Below, in pieces: positions 1 through 6,711 of a stretch of 8,979 nt of DNA. Location of the stretch: positions 1-8,979 of the forward strand of contig JAGLNZ010000202.1 of the NCBI GenBank assembly GCA_023139225.1, read 5' to 3'. The position numbers and the translations under genes were made by a program. Under the pieces are notes generated by a model, which worked only from the letters and a program-made list of their open reading frames with translations, was not told the origin of the DNA and did not search any database. The DNA is from Desulfobacula sp. (GTDB taxonomy: Bacteria > Desulfobacterota > Desulfobacteria > Desulfobacterales > Desulfobacteraceae). Within the stretch, counting starts at the first letter, position 1. Each line of letters begins with the position of its first letter.

Positions 1-1
1 G

Positions 2-1228
2 TTCATGAAGGTTATTGTTTTTGCGATTAAAGGGTTCAGGGAGGATCGGTGCGATCTTCGGGCATCATCTTTGACACTCTTTACGCTCTTATCAATCGTT
101 CCTGTGATGGCCATGGCATTTGGTATTGCAAAAGGGTTTGGGTTTAAGGAAATTTTAGAAAAACGGGTCCTTGAATTGTTTGCAGGACAAGAAGATGTGA
201 TCCAGAATGTTCTTGCCTTTTCAACCAACCTTCTTGAAAAAACAAAAGGCGGCTTAATGGCCGTTTTTGGCATTATCCTGCTTTTTTATTCTCTAATAAA
301 GCTCATCGGACATATTGAAAATGCATTTAATAAGATCTGGTGGGTAAATGATGACAGGCCATTGATTCGAAAATTTACAGATTATATAGCCATTTCAATT
401 ACAGCCGGTATCCTGGTTATTTTTTCAAGCAGTGCCAATATTTTTATTACTGCATATCTTGCCAAATTTTTGTCCGATATTTCACTGCCCGGAAATGTCG
501 AAAATTTAATTTCTCTGGGATTTAATATATTTCCTTTTCTGCCTATCTGGATATTGTTTATCTTTTTTTATATTTTTATCCCAAACAAAAAGGTAGATAT
601 CAAAGCGGCATTGGCCGGCGGCATAATTGCCGGGACTATATTTCAACTGGCTCAAATGACCTATCTGAAATTTCAAATGGGTGTTTCCAGTTATAATGCC
701 ATTTACGGCAGCTTTGCGGCCTTACCTCTATTTTTAATCTGGCTGCAGGCTTCCTGGGCAATTGTTTTATTTGGAGCGGAAGTTGCATTTTCCTGGGAAA
801 ATACCGAAGCACTTGAAACCCAGGATATTGATTATGGCAGGATCAGTATTCGTTTAAAGAAATTAATTGTTTTGCGAATCGTTCACCTGTGTGTAAACAG
901 GTTTGCCAATAAGGAAAACCCGGCATCAGATATTGATATCGCATTTGAGATAAAAATTCCGTTAAAAATAGTTAAAGTGTTGTTGGCAAAACTCATCGAA
1001 TGCCATATTCTTCTGGAGGTGAATGCACCAGACAGCATTGGCTATGTCCCGGCTTCGGATATAGAGTGCCTGACTATTGTTGATGTATTGACTGCGTTTG
1101 AACAAAGAGGGGACGATGTTATCCAGGTCGGCGGCACAATAGAATTTGAAGCATTGGAAGAAAGCCTTAATGAGTTTGCCAAGGCATGTAAACATTCCTC
1201 AGGAGAAAGAAATTTTAAGGATATTTAA
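2..1228 (+). CDS. BrkB/YihY family inner-membrane protein with C-terminal winged-helix domain (5' end probably off window)
   Basis: The first 265 or so residues match the BrkB/YihY family of polytopic inner-membrane proteins, whose exact role is not settled (older names such as 'ribonuclease BN' or 'virulence factor' are not reliable). Counting from the ATG at 5, the family landmarks are GFREDRCDLRASSLT at 10-24, several hydrophobic spans (about 25-45, 83-103, 126-152, 170-193, 203-220, 238-262) and the hallmark YNAIYGSFAALPLFLIWLQ at 230-248. Residues from about 280 to 395 are soluble and read like a winged-helix domain of the Rrf2 type: a helix at LRIVHLCVNRFA, then DIDIAFEIKIPLKIVKVLLAKL, a wing, and LTIVDVLTAFEQ. 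Relatives usually carry a few dozen residues before the GFREDRC motif. The frame is open to the left edge and no ribosome binding site is visible before the ATG at 5, so this ATG is probably internal. The gene converges on the HDOD gene with 5 bp between the stops. Confidence 0.88.
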   Translation, partial: FMKVIVFAIKGFREDRCDLRASSLTLFTLLSIVPVMAMAFGIAKGFGFKEILEKRVLELFAGQEDVIQNVLAFSTNLLEKTKGGLMAVFGIILLFYSLIKLIGHIENAFNKIWWVNDDRPLIRKFTDYIAISITAGILVIFSSSANIFITAYLAKFLSDISLPGNVENLISLGFNIFPFLPIWILFIFFYIFIPNKKVDIKAALAGGIIAGTIFQLAQMTYLKFQMGVSSYNAIYGSFAALPLFLIWLQASWAIVLFGAEVAFSWENTEALETQDIDYGRISIRLKKLIVLRIVHLCVNRFANKENPASDIDIAFEIKIPLKIVKVLLAKLIECHILLEVNAPDSIGYVPASDIECLTIVDVLTAFEQRGDDVIQVGGTIEFEALEESLNEFAKACKHSSGERNFKDI

Positions 1229-1233
1229 ATAGG

Positions 1234-2100
1234 TTACGGCTCTGTTGTGATGTTGAAGAATTCTTTTATCTCATCTTCTTTTCGTTTCAGTTGATCAATG
1301 ACCAGCTTTAATACGGATTGATTAACACCGATTTTTTTGGGAGAATTTTTGACTGTAACCGGAACCGGATTCCCGCTATGACCGACACCTGCCTTTTGTG
1401 TCAGGTAATCTGCCAGATTAATAATTAAAGCTTGATGCTTGAATTTAATCGGGGCTGACTCGGGATTATGATGGAACCTGCAGGGCAGCATAATAGACTG
1501 GGGAAAATTCCATCGTTTCATTAGAAGAGCTGAAAGTATGGCATGATCCAATTTCAAGATGGCATTTTCAGCAAAATACAAAGGTTTTTTTTTCTCCATG
1601 GCAAATTGCCTGACTTCCCGGTATTCATCCTTAAAATATACTGCAAAAATAACCTTTCCCATATCATGGAGAAGCCCGGGAATAAAAATTTTGTTTGCAA
1701 TCCCGGGATTAGTTCTTTTTGCAAGCTCTTTAGAAACGGTGGCCACACCGATACCATGTATCCATAAGGCTTTCATATCAAGACTTAGCCCCGATTTATC
1801 GGTAAAAGAGGACAAAATCCCCATGCCAAGCGCAATGCCGATAATTTCATCAAAGCCAATAACTGTAATGGCTCTTTTTATGGTTTCAACTTTTGTTTTT
1901 TGTGCATAATAAATGGAGTTGGAAAGTTTTAATAACTTGTTTGTCATTCCCTGGTCATAGGATACAATTTCTGCAAGTTCTTCTGTTGTTGTTTTCTGAT
2001 CCGATGCAACACTGATGATTCTATCAACAACAACCGGGAGAGTTGGCAGATCACTCTCTTTTTTCTGAATCATTTTTAGAATTTTAGTTTTTATTTCCAT
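1234..2100 (-). CDS. HDOD domain signalling protein
   Basis: A 288-residue soluble protein made almost entirely of an HDOD domain, a divergent relative of the HD phosphohydrolase fold. It begins with the typical SDLPTLPVVVDRIISVASD stretch (16-34), followed by a helical bundle containing SYDQGMTNKLLKLSNS. The core shows WIHG with His115, the doublet GLLHDMGK with His145-Asp146, LDHAILSALLMKRWNFP with His186, and RFHHNP with His210-His211. The metal-binding positions of a true HD domain therefore look largely present, although most HDOD proteins are regarded as regulatory or scaffolding proteins without shown hydrolase activity. No receiver, GGDEF or EAL domain is attached. The ATG follows the nitroreductase stop codon directly (TAAATG), with AAAGGA 4 nt upstream inside that gene, so the two are very likely translated in a coupled way. 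No specific role can be assigned from the sequence. Confidence 0.9.
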   Translation of the reverse strand: MEIKTKILKMIQKKESDLPTLPVVVDRIISVASDQKTTTEELAEIVSYDQGMTNKLLKLSNSIYYAQKTKVETIKRAITVIGFDEIIGIALGMGILSSFTDKSGLSLDMKALWIHGIGVATVSKELAKRTNPGIANKIFIPGLLHDMGKVIFAVYFKDEYREVRQFAMEKKKPLYFAENAILKLDHAILSALLMKRWNFPQSIMLPCRFHHNPESAPIKFKHQALIINLADYLTQKAGVGHSGNPVPVTVKNSPKKIGVNQSVLKLVIDQLKRKEDEIKEFFNITTEP

Positions 2101-2631
2101 TTATTCCTTTGCATAGGTATTAAAAGAAACTTTGTGAAACTGCAAAGAATCTTTTGTATGGCCTTTTTTTACTTCGTCAGGATATCCTATCGCAATGATT
2201 GATTCAACCATTATATTATCGGGTATTTTCAAAAGTTCTTTAACATAGGTATCAGCACTTTTACCATGTTTATGCTCTCTTTTCCTGATTTGTATCCAGC
2301 AGCTGCCAAGACCTATGTCATGAGCGGCTATATGGATAATGACAGACGCAATGGATGCATCTTCAACCCATACATCACTTTTAGATGCATCTCCACAGAC
2401 TGCGATTCCAAGGGAAGCTTCTTTTAAAAAACCTGCCCCGTGGGGTTTGGCTTTGGAAAGTTTTTCAAGAAGGTCTTTGTCTTCAATAACAATAAATCGC
2501 CAGGGGTTTATACCTCTTGAAGAAGGTGATCTTAAACCTGCTTCAATAAGTAAGTTTATTTTTTCTTTTTCAACTGGTTTACTCTTAAATTTTCTAATAC
2601 TTCTTCTAGTTTCAATCAGATCTAAAAACAT
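2101..2631 (-). CDS. Nitroreductase family FMN-dependent oxidoreductase
   Basis: A 176-residue protein of the nitroreductase superfamily: flavin (FMN) enzymes that use NAD(P)H to reduce varied substrates, usually as homodimers in the cytoplasm. The N-terminal phosphate-binding motif is ETRRSIRKF (7-15), followed by LRSPSSRGINPWRFIVIED (33-51), the region that packs against FMN. Next come FLKEASLGIAVCGDAS, a central IHIAAHDIGLGSCWIQ helix, and the family-typical SIIAIGYPDE near the C-terminus. The length is that of the short subgroup. I chose the ATG at 2631, which has a weak GAGTGG 8 nt upstream. An in-frame GTG at 2643 would add four residues (MDSL) but has no visible binding site. The gene follows the fxsA-like gene by 18 nt and abuts the HDOD gene. 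The natural substrate cannot be told from the sequence; the name does not imply that nitro compounds are the real target. Confidence 0.9.
   Translation of the reverse strand: MFLDLIETRRSIRKFKSKPVEKEKINLLIEAGLRSPSSRGINPWRFIVIEDKDLLEKLSKAKPHGAGFLKEASLGIAVCGDASKSDVWVEDASIASVIIHIAAHDIGLGSCWIQIRKREHKHGKSADTYVKELLKIPDNIMVESIIAIGYPDEVKKGHTKDSLQFHKVSFNTYAKE
2105..2110 (-). promoter_or_regulatory. Ribosome binding site of the HDOD gene, inside the nitroreductase 3' end
   Basis: The minus strand reads AAAGGA, then ATAA, then ATG. The site lies in the last two sense codons (AAG GAA) of the upstream gene and its stop codon touches the ATG. This fixes the HDOD start and supports coupled translation. Confidence 0.7.
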
Positions 2632-2649
2632 GAGACTATCCACTCAAAA

Positions 2650-3045
2650 TTAATGAAAACGGCTAATATTAATATTGCCCTGCAATTGCATTTCATCGAA
2701 TTTTTTTCTTAACATTTGTTTAAATTTATTCCGACTCAAAGGCCATAACAAGAGTAATCCAAAAATATCGGTGACAAGTCCGGGTGTGATCAATACAACG
2801 CCTGCAATGAATATAATTACGGCATCAATCAATTCTTCCGCCGGCATGAGGCCCTGACTCAAATTTGTTCTAAGTTTCATCATGGTGTTCATGCCTTCCA
2901 TTCTGGCAAGCCAGGCCCCTAGAAACCCTGTTAGAATAACCAGTAAAATCGTGTTAAGGCCTCCGATAACGGTTCCGATTTTTATTAATAGATAAAGCTC
3001 AATGACGGGAATCAGGGTAAAACATAAAAATAATTTCAAAAGCAT
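2650..3045 (-). CDS. fxsA: FxsA family cytoplasmic membrane protein
   Basis: A small membrane protein (131 residues) of the FxsA family. In E. coli, overproduction of FxsA relieves exclusion of phage T7 by the F-plasmid protein PifA, but its normal function is unknown. Family marks are the opening hydrophobic segment with IPVIELYLLIKIG, then TILLVILTGFLGAWLARMEG, a short amphipathic stretch NLSQGLMPAEELIDA, and the segment VVLITPGLVTDIFGLLLLWPLSR. The C-terminal tail is basic and soluble. The frame is open up to an ATG at 3075, but I place the start at 3045: a strong GAGGAG lies 7 nt upstream of it, and the ten extra residues (MLSKSTRSNT) are polar and unlike the family's N-terminus. It is the first gene of a likely three-gene unit with the nitroreductase and HDOD genes. 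Confidence 0.88.
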   Translation of the reverse strand: MLLKLFLCFTLIPVIELYLLIKIGTVIGGLNTILLVILTGFLGAWLARMEGMNTMMKLRTNLSQGLMPAEELIDAVIIFIAGVVLITPGLVTDIFGLLLLWPLSRNKFKQMLRKKFDEMQLQGNINISRFH

Positions 3046-3052
3046 AGTATTG

Positions 3053-3058
3053 CTCCTC
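3053..3058 (-). promoter_or_regulatory. Strong ribosome binding site deciding the fxsA start
   Basis: The minus strand reads GAGGAG followed by CAATACT and ATG (7 nt spacing). This is the clearest Shine-Dalgarno sequence in the window and is the reason for choosing the start at 3045 over the ATG at 3075. Confidence 0.8.
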
Positions 3059-3079
3059 GTTGATTTAGATAACATTCAC

Positions 3080-3107
3080 ATAATGATACCTAAACTTTTT
3101 TTGTCAA
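3080..3107 (-). promoter_or_regulatory. Candidate sigma-70 promoter for fxsA-nitroreductase-HDOD
   Basis: On the minus strand a perfect -35 box TTGACA (3107-3102) overlaps the TGA stop of the sensor kinase gene. Sixteen bases further on is CATTAT (3085-3080), which matches the -10 consensus at four of six positions, including the key A at position 2 and T at position 6. Transcription would start near 3073, leaving a leader of about 28 nt that holds the GAGGAG site. The spacing and placement make sense for a promoter serving the downstream three-gene group. The chance of a coincidental match in AT-rich DNA is not negligible. Confidence 0.45.
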
Positions 3108-4951
3108 GTGTTTTGCATTACCCTTTGGATGACCTGCATTAGCATTTTTGCATCAATGGGTTTTGAGATATAGTCATCCATGCCGGCATTAATAAAATCT
3201 TGACGATCTCCGTGCATGGCATGAGCGGTCACAGCAATAATCGGAATATTGTTTCCTGAAGAACGGATGGCTTTTGTTGCTCCAAATCCATCCATTTCAG
3301 GCATGGAGCCATCCATCAGGATTATATCGAAGTTGTTTTCCCGAACAGCTTTTACAGCTTCGTTCCCATTGGACACAATAGATAGAGTGTGGCCCATTTT
3401 AATCAAGAGTTTTTCCAGCACTTTTTGATTTACAATATTATCTTCTGCAACAAGAATATTGAAAGGGTGTTGTTTCCCGGTGTTTGTTTTTTCTTTTACA
3501 TCTTTTTTTGAATCGGTCACAAGTTTTTCATTCCCATATTCAAACAGGGCTGTAAACCAGAAATTAGATCCCTTGCCAACATCTGAGTCAACACCTATAT
3601 CACCCCCCATCATTTCAACAAGCTGCTTGGCAATATTGAGGCCAAGTCCTGTACCACCATATTTCCGGGTCATTGAAACATCGGTCTGGGTAAAAGATTG
3701 GAAAAGGTTTTTTTGCTTGTTTTTAGCAATTCCAATGCCTGTGTCTTTTACTTCAAATAAAATATTAATTTGTGTGTTATCTTTTTCCTGAACCCTGGCT
3801 GATACTTTAATAAAGCCTTTTTGTGTGAATTTAATGGCATTCCCTGCAAGATTTAAAAGAATTTGTCGTAACCGGCTCGGATCGCCTTTTAATAAAACAG
3901 GAGAATTTTCTTCAATTGAAAAGTTTATATCAAGATCATTTTCATTTTGCTTTAAAGCCAGAATATTTTTTACACCATCAAATACATGCTCAAGGTTGAA
4001 ATCAATGTTTTCAAGTTCAATCTTTCCAGCCTCGATTTTAGATAGATCCAGGATATCGTTAATGAGGGCGAGTAAAACTTGAGCACTGGATGTAATCGTA
4101 TCAATATATTCCTTTTGCTCTTTTGTAGAGTCAGCGTCGTAGAGAAGCTGTGTCATGCCCAGGATGCCATTCATTGGTGTTCTGATTTCATGGCTCATAT
4201 TGGCAAGGAAGGTACTTTTTGCAATACTGGCAGAAGCCGCTTCAACCGCCATTACATTAGACCGCTCAATGGTTTGTTCAAGAGCGGTATTGGTTTCATC
4301 AAGCTCTTGAATTTTATTTTCAAGAGCTTGATTTGAGTCTTCCAGTTTATGAATAAGTTTTTTATTTTCTCTTGCTACAGAAAATGAGTTCTTAATCGCA
4401 TGGTTCATTATCCGTACACTGGACATTAGAATAAAAAGAAAAAAGAAGATTAGAAAACTCATCATATGCGCACTTGGCTCGGAACGTAATGCAAAATGAA
4501 TAGCAAGGGGAAAGGCAGCACATAATACATATGGAATAATGACCCGCAGCAAAGAAGAATAGATGCTCACAGCACCCGTAATGACACCGGCGGTCATAAA
4601 TGCCAGAAAAATCTGGTGGGCATATGACTCAGGCACAAATAGCAGTATTCCCGACAATCCCCATAATAGACCGCTTAAGACAAGAAAGAATGTAAAATAA
4701 TTGGCCCATGGTTTTAGATTTGAAAGATTATGTTTGTTTTTTCTGAATTTTTGAATTAACACGTACCGGGGAACCAAAGCAAAAATATTTAAAATAAACC
4801 AGAAAATTATTATGGGGTGTGGTATTTTATCCCATAAAATGATCGATAGGGTGACAGCACATATGGGAGTAGCAATAAGACCGGTATTATTTTTATATAG
4901 AAATTTTACCTGTTGGTTAAATACCCAGTCATTTCCCATAACCTTATTCAA
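3104..4951 (-). CDS. Membrane-bound hybrid sensor histidine kinase/response regulator
   Basis: A 615-residue hybrid kinase. Residues 22-182 form about six hydrophobic spans (roughly 22-40, 46-65, 83-106, 112-134, 136-155, 163-181) with only short loops, so there is no extracytoplasmic sensor domain; the signal may be sensed within or next to the membrane. A coiled coil (about 190-232) leads to HisKA with [16 protein letters not shown] and the phospho-acceptor His254. The ATPase domain has the N-box with Asn367 and Asn371, the G1 box DTGIGI at 403-408, and YGGTGLGL at 431-438. The C-terminal receiver (about 498-612) has Glu503-Asp504, phospho-acceptor Asp547, Thr575 and Lys597. No Hpt domain is attached, so any phosphorelay must use a separate Hpt protein or end at the receiver. 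The start given is a TTG with AAGG 10 nt upstream; an ATG four codons later (4939) is the alternative, although its AAGG sits only 2 nt away. The partner and signal are unknown. Confidence 0.92.
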   Translation of the reverse strand: MNKVMGNDWVFNQQVKFLYKNNTGLIATPICAVTLSIILWDKIPHPIIIFWFILNIFALVPRYVLIQKFRKNKHNLSNLKPWANYFTFFLVLSGLLWGLSGILLFVPESYAHQIFLAFMTAGVITGAVSIYSSLLRVIIPYVLCAAFPLAIHFALRSEPSAHMMSFLIFFFLFILMSSVRIMNHAIKNSFSVARENKKLIHKLEDSNQALENKIQELDETNTALEQTIERSNVMAVEAASASIAKSTFLANMSHEIRTPMNGILGMTQLLYDADSTKEQKEYIDTITSSAQVLLALINDILDLSKIEAGKIELENIDFNLEHVFDGVKNILALKQNENDLDINFSIEENSPVLLKGDPSRLRQILLNLAGNAIKFTQKGFIKVSARVQEKDNTQINILFEVKDTGIGIAKNKQKNLFQSFTQTDVSMTRKYGGTGLGLNIAKQLVEMMGGDIGVDSDVGKGSNFWFTALFEYGNEKLVTDSKKDVKEKTNTGKQHPFNILVAEDNIVNQKVLEKLLIKMGHTLSIVSNGNEAVKAVRENNFDIILMDGSMPEMDGFGATKAIRSSGNNIPIIAVTAHAMHGDRQDFINAGMDDYISKPIDAKMLMQVIQRVMQNT

Positions 4952-5017
4952 AATAAAATAGCCTTTTTTATCCGGATTGTTTATTTTTTATAGTCTTGAC
5001 ATATCCAAAAAATAAAA

Positions 5018-5842
5018 TCAATTTTTTGCAGTTTTTATTTTTAATATGAGAAAAAATCCAATCAATCCCATAATAAAACATAGAACTTGCCCCATAGTGA
5101 AATTATACCAAACGTAATTCAGGTGGGCATCGGGCTTTCGAACAAATTCAATAACAAATCTTATTAAAGCGTATCCAATCAAATATAAACTGAACATAAG
5201 GTGTTTGAACGTTTTTTCCCGGCGGATCATCCATAAAATGATAAATAGAACAATACCTTCAAAAAATGCTTCATAAAGCTGGGAAGGATGTCTTAACGTA
5301 TGGGTTGGATCAGTTGGAAAATACATGCCCCAGGGCAGGGTGGTTGCCTTTCCGTAGAGTTCGGAATTAAAAAAATTGCCAAGCCTTCCAAATGTATACC
5401 CCAATGGTACGGCAGGGCACAATAGATCTGAAAAATCCCATATAGGGACACCTTTTTTTTTGCAGAAAAAATAAACAGCTGCAACAACACCTAAAAGCCC
5501 CCCGTGATAGGACATTCCCGAAATCCCTGTAAATGTGAATCCATTGTACAAATCAAAGGGTAAGAAGATATTTAAGGGATGTTGGATATAATATTGAAAA
5601 TCATAGAAGAGGACATAACCGAGCCGCCCGCCGAGAAGAACCCCGATGGCGGCCCATATAATGAAATCATCCAAAAGGGTTATATTCAGGGCGAATGTTT
5701 CAGTCTTGAGCCTGTATTTTATTAAAAAGTAAAAAGTTGCAAAGGCAAAAATATACATCAAGCTGTAATATCGAATTCCAAAGCCGTTTATTTGGATAAA
5801 ATACGGGCTGATTTTATAGGGTATCTGGCTCCACCAGTTCAT
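5018..5842 (-). CDS. lgt: Prolipoprotein diacylglyceryl transferase
   Basis: Lgt catalyses the first step of bacterial lipoprotein maturation: it moves a diacylglyceryl group from phosphatidylglycerol to the lipobox cysteine of prolipoproteins at the periplasmic face of the inner membrane. The 274-residue protein has about seven hydrophobic spans and all the family marks: GIRYYSLMY (22-30), GGRLGYVLFYD (71-81), SGMSYHGGLLG with His113, the signature GRLGNFFNSELYG (152-164) with Arg153, Asn156 and Glu161, HPSQLYEA (185-192), and YALIRFVIEFVRKPD with Tyr224 and Arg228. These correspond to the residues known to matter in E. coli Lgt. The gene follows the ureohydrolase gene by 23 nt and has no clear Shine-Dalgarno sequence (CAACCTGAT precedes the ATG), so coupling to upstream translation or a weak start is possible. 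It looks complete and functional, and is the last gene of the clpA-aat-ureohydrolase-lgt run. Confidence 0.96.
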   Translation of the reverse strand: MNWWSQIPYKISPYFIQINGFGIRYYSLMYIFAFATFYFLIKYRLKTETFALNITLLDDFIIWAAIGVLLGGRLGYVLFYDFQYYIQHPLNIFLPFDLYNGFTFTGISGMSYHGGLLGVVAAVYFFCKKKGVPIWDFSDLLCPAVPLGYTFGRLGNFFNSELYGKATTLPWGMYFPTDPTHTLRHPSQLYEAFFEGIVLFIILWMIRREKTFKHLMFSLYLIGYALIRFVIEFVRKPDAHLNYVWYNFTMGQVLCFIMGLIGFFLILKIKTAKN

Positions 5843-5865
5843 ATCAGGTTGTCAAAATTTTTTGG

Positions 5866-6699
5866 TTAAATTGTATCTTCATAAATTCGTGTGATAATTT
5901 CCTTTAAAAGTTTTGCAGCAACCATGGATGTCATTGAAAAAATATCCCTGTCAGGATTGTATTCAACAATATCAGCACCTATGATTTTTCCTTTAACTTG
6001 ATGAATAATATCAATGACCTGGCGAGTGGTCATTCCTCCGGGTTCATGATGGGAAACACCAGGAGCAAAGGCAGGGTCCAGACAGTCTAAATCAAGGGAT
6101 AGATATACAGGCCCTTCAAATTCAAGCTCATCCAACTGAATGTTTCCATCTTTCATTTCCATAACTTCTACGCCAAATTTTTGAGCTTGTTCCCGCTGAA
6201 GACCGTTCATGGTTCTGATGCCTACCTGGACAAGTCTTGCAGCCAGCTTTTTTTCCATTATTCTTGCAAAAGGACAGGCATGGGAATGGATATTTCCCTT
6301 AAGGCTGTCATACAGATCCGGGTGGGCATCAAGATGAAGGATGTTAAGGTGATCATACTGTTGCGCATATGCTTCTATGATGGGAAAGGTGACAGAGTGG
6401 TCTCCACCAAGGCAGATCAGATGACAATTTTTGTTAAGAATATTTTTAACCGAATTTGTGATCCTAGTAAAATCATCCGTGTCCTTTTTAAAATCAATAT
6501 CTCCCAAATCGTATAAATTTTTGATAGATCCAAGATCTAAACCTTTTTCCGACCAAAGGTTGGAGGATTCTGAAAAATAGCTTTCCCTGATTCGTTTAGG
6601 TGCAAGAGAAGGGCCTTTTAAAAAGGAGGAGTTTTGGTCAAATGGAATTCCTAAAATACAAATGCTGCCATTTTGAATGTTTTTTTTTGCCGGCCTCAT
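5866..6699 (-). CDS. speB: Ureohydrolase (agmatinase/arginase family)
   Basis: A 277-residue manganese-dependent ureohydrolase that releases urea from a guanidino substrate. The metal ligands are all visible: GGDHS with Asp100-His101, DAHPD with Asp124, His126 and Asp128, and SLDLDCLDP with Asp203 and Asp205; Glu246 in DIVEYNP is the conserved acidic residue near the end. The length fits agmatinase. Agmatinase (agmatine to putrescine) is the usual call for bacterial proteins of this size. However, the stretch from LHLDAHPDLYDSLKGN through FARIMEKK, LVQVGIR, FGVEVMEM and FAPGVSHHEPGG resembles the plant arginase branch as I recall it, so arginine as substrate cannot be excluded; the gene symbol is tentative. 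The ATG has AAGGA 4 nt upstream. A run of nine A lies at codons 4-7. The gene follows aat by 12 nt and precedes lgt by 23 nt. Confidence 0.88.
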   Translation of the reverse strand: MRPAKKNIQNGSICILGIPFDQNSSFLKGPSLAPKRIRESYFSESSNLWSEKGLDLGSIKNLYDLGDIDFKKDTDDFTRITNSVKNILNKNCHLICLGGDHSVTFPIIEAYAQQYDHLNILHLDAHPDLYDSLKGNIHSHACPFARIMEKKLAARLVQVGIRTMNGLQREQAQKFGVEVMEMKDGNIQLDELEFEGPVYLSLDLDCLDPAFAPGVSHHEPGGMTTRQVIDIIHQVKGKIIGADIVEYNPDRDIFSMTSMVAAKLLKEIITRIYEDTI

Positions 6700-6703
6700 T
6701 TTT

Positions 6704-6708
6704 TCCTT
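6704..6708 (-). promoter_or_regulatory. Ribosome binding site of the ureohydrolase gene
   Basis: The minus strand reads AAGGA, four A, then ATG, in the 12-nt gap after the aat stop codon. It supports the ATG at 6699 as the start. Confidence 0.6.
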
Positions 6709-6711
6709 TTA

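Noticed and set aside
962..1195. Minus-strand open frame of 77 codons opposite the end of the BrkB-family gene
   Set aside because: It overlaps the winged-helix coding region, carries no recognisable motif and has no ribosome binding site.
1200..1260. Bidirectional terminator between the convergent BrkB-family and HDOD genes
   Set aside because: Only 5 bp separate the stop codons, and I found no GC-rich hairpin followed by a T run on either strand in the flanking bases.
1559..1909. Plus-strand open frame of 116 codons opposite the HDOD gene
   Set aside because: It lies wholly antisense to a well-supported HDOD gene, its translation shows no recognisable family, and it has no clear binding site. 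The frame is an echo of the opposite-strand codon use.
3459..3791. Plus-strand open frame of 110 codons opposite the kinase gene
   Set aside because: It is antisense to the conserved ATPase region of the kinase; the translation is low-complexity Ser/Phe-rich, typical of reverse-strand shadows.
4962..4985. Palindrome ATCCGGAT in the kinase leader as an operator
   Set aside because: An 8-bp palindrome occurs once here and is not repeated elsewhere in the gap; too short to call a regulator site.
4952..5017. Possible promoter in the lgt-kinase gap (TATAAA on the minus strand at 4992-4987)
   Set aside because: The -10-like box is reasonable, but no -35 better than two matches lies 16-18 nt upstream, and AT-rich DNA produces TATAAA often. 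A promoter for the kinase may exist here but the sequence alone does not support it.
5843..5865. TTGACA on the minus strand just before lgt as a promoter -35 box
   Set aside because: No acceptable -10 box follows at 15-19 nt; that distance falls inside the lgt coding sequence in GC-richer DNA.
6181..6516. Plus-strand open frame of 111 codons opposite the ureohydrolase gene
   Set aside because: It is fully antisense to the metal-binding core of a conserved enzyme and shows no domain of its own.
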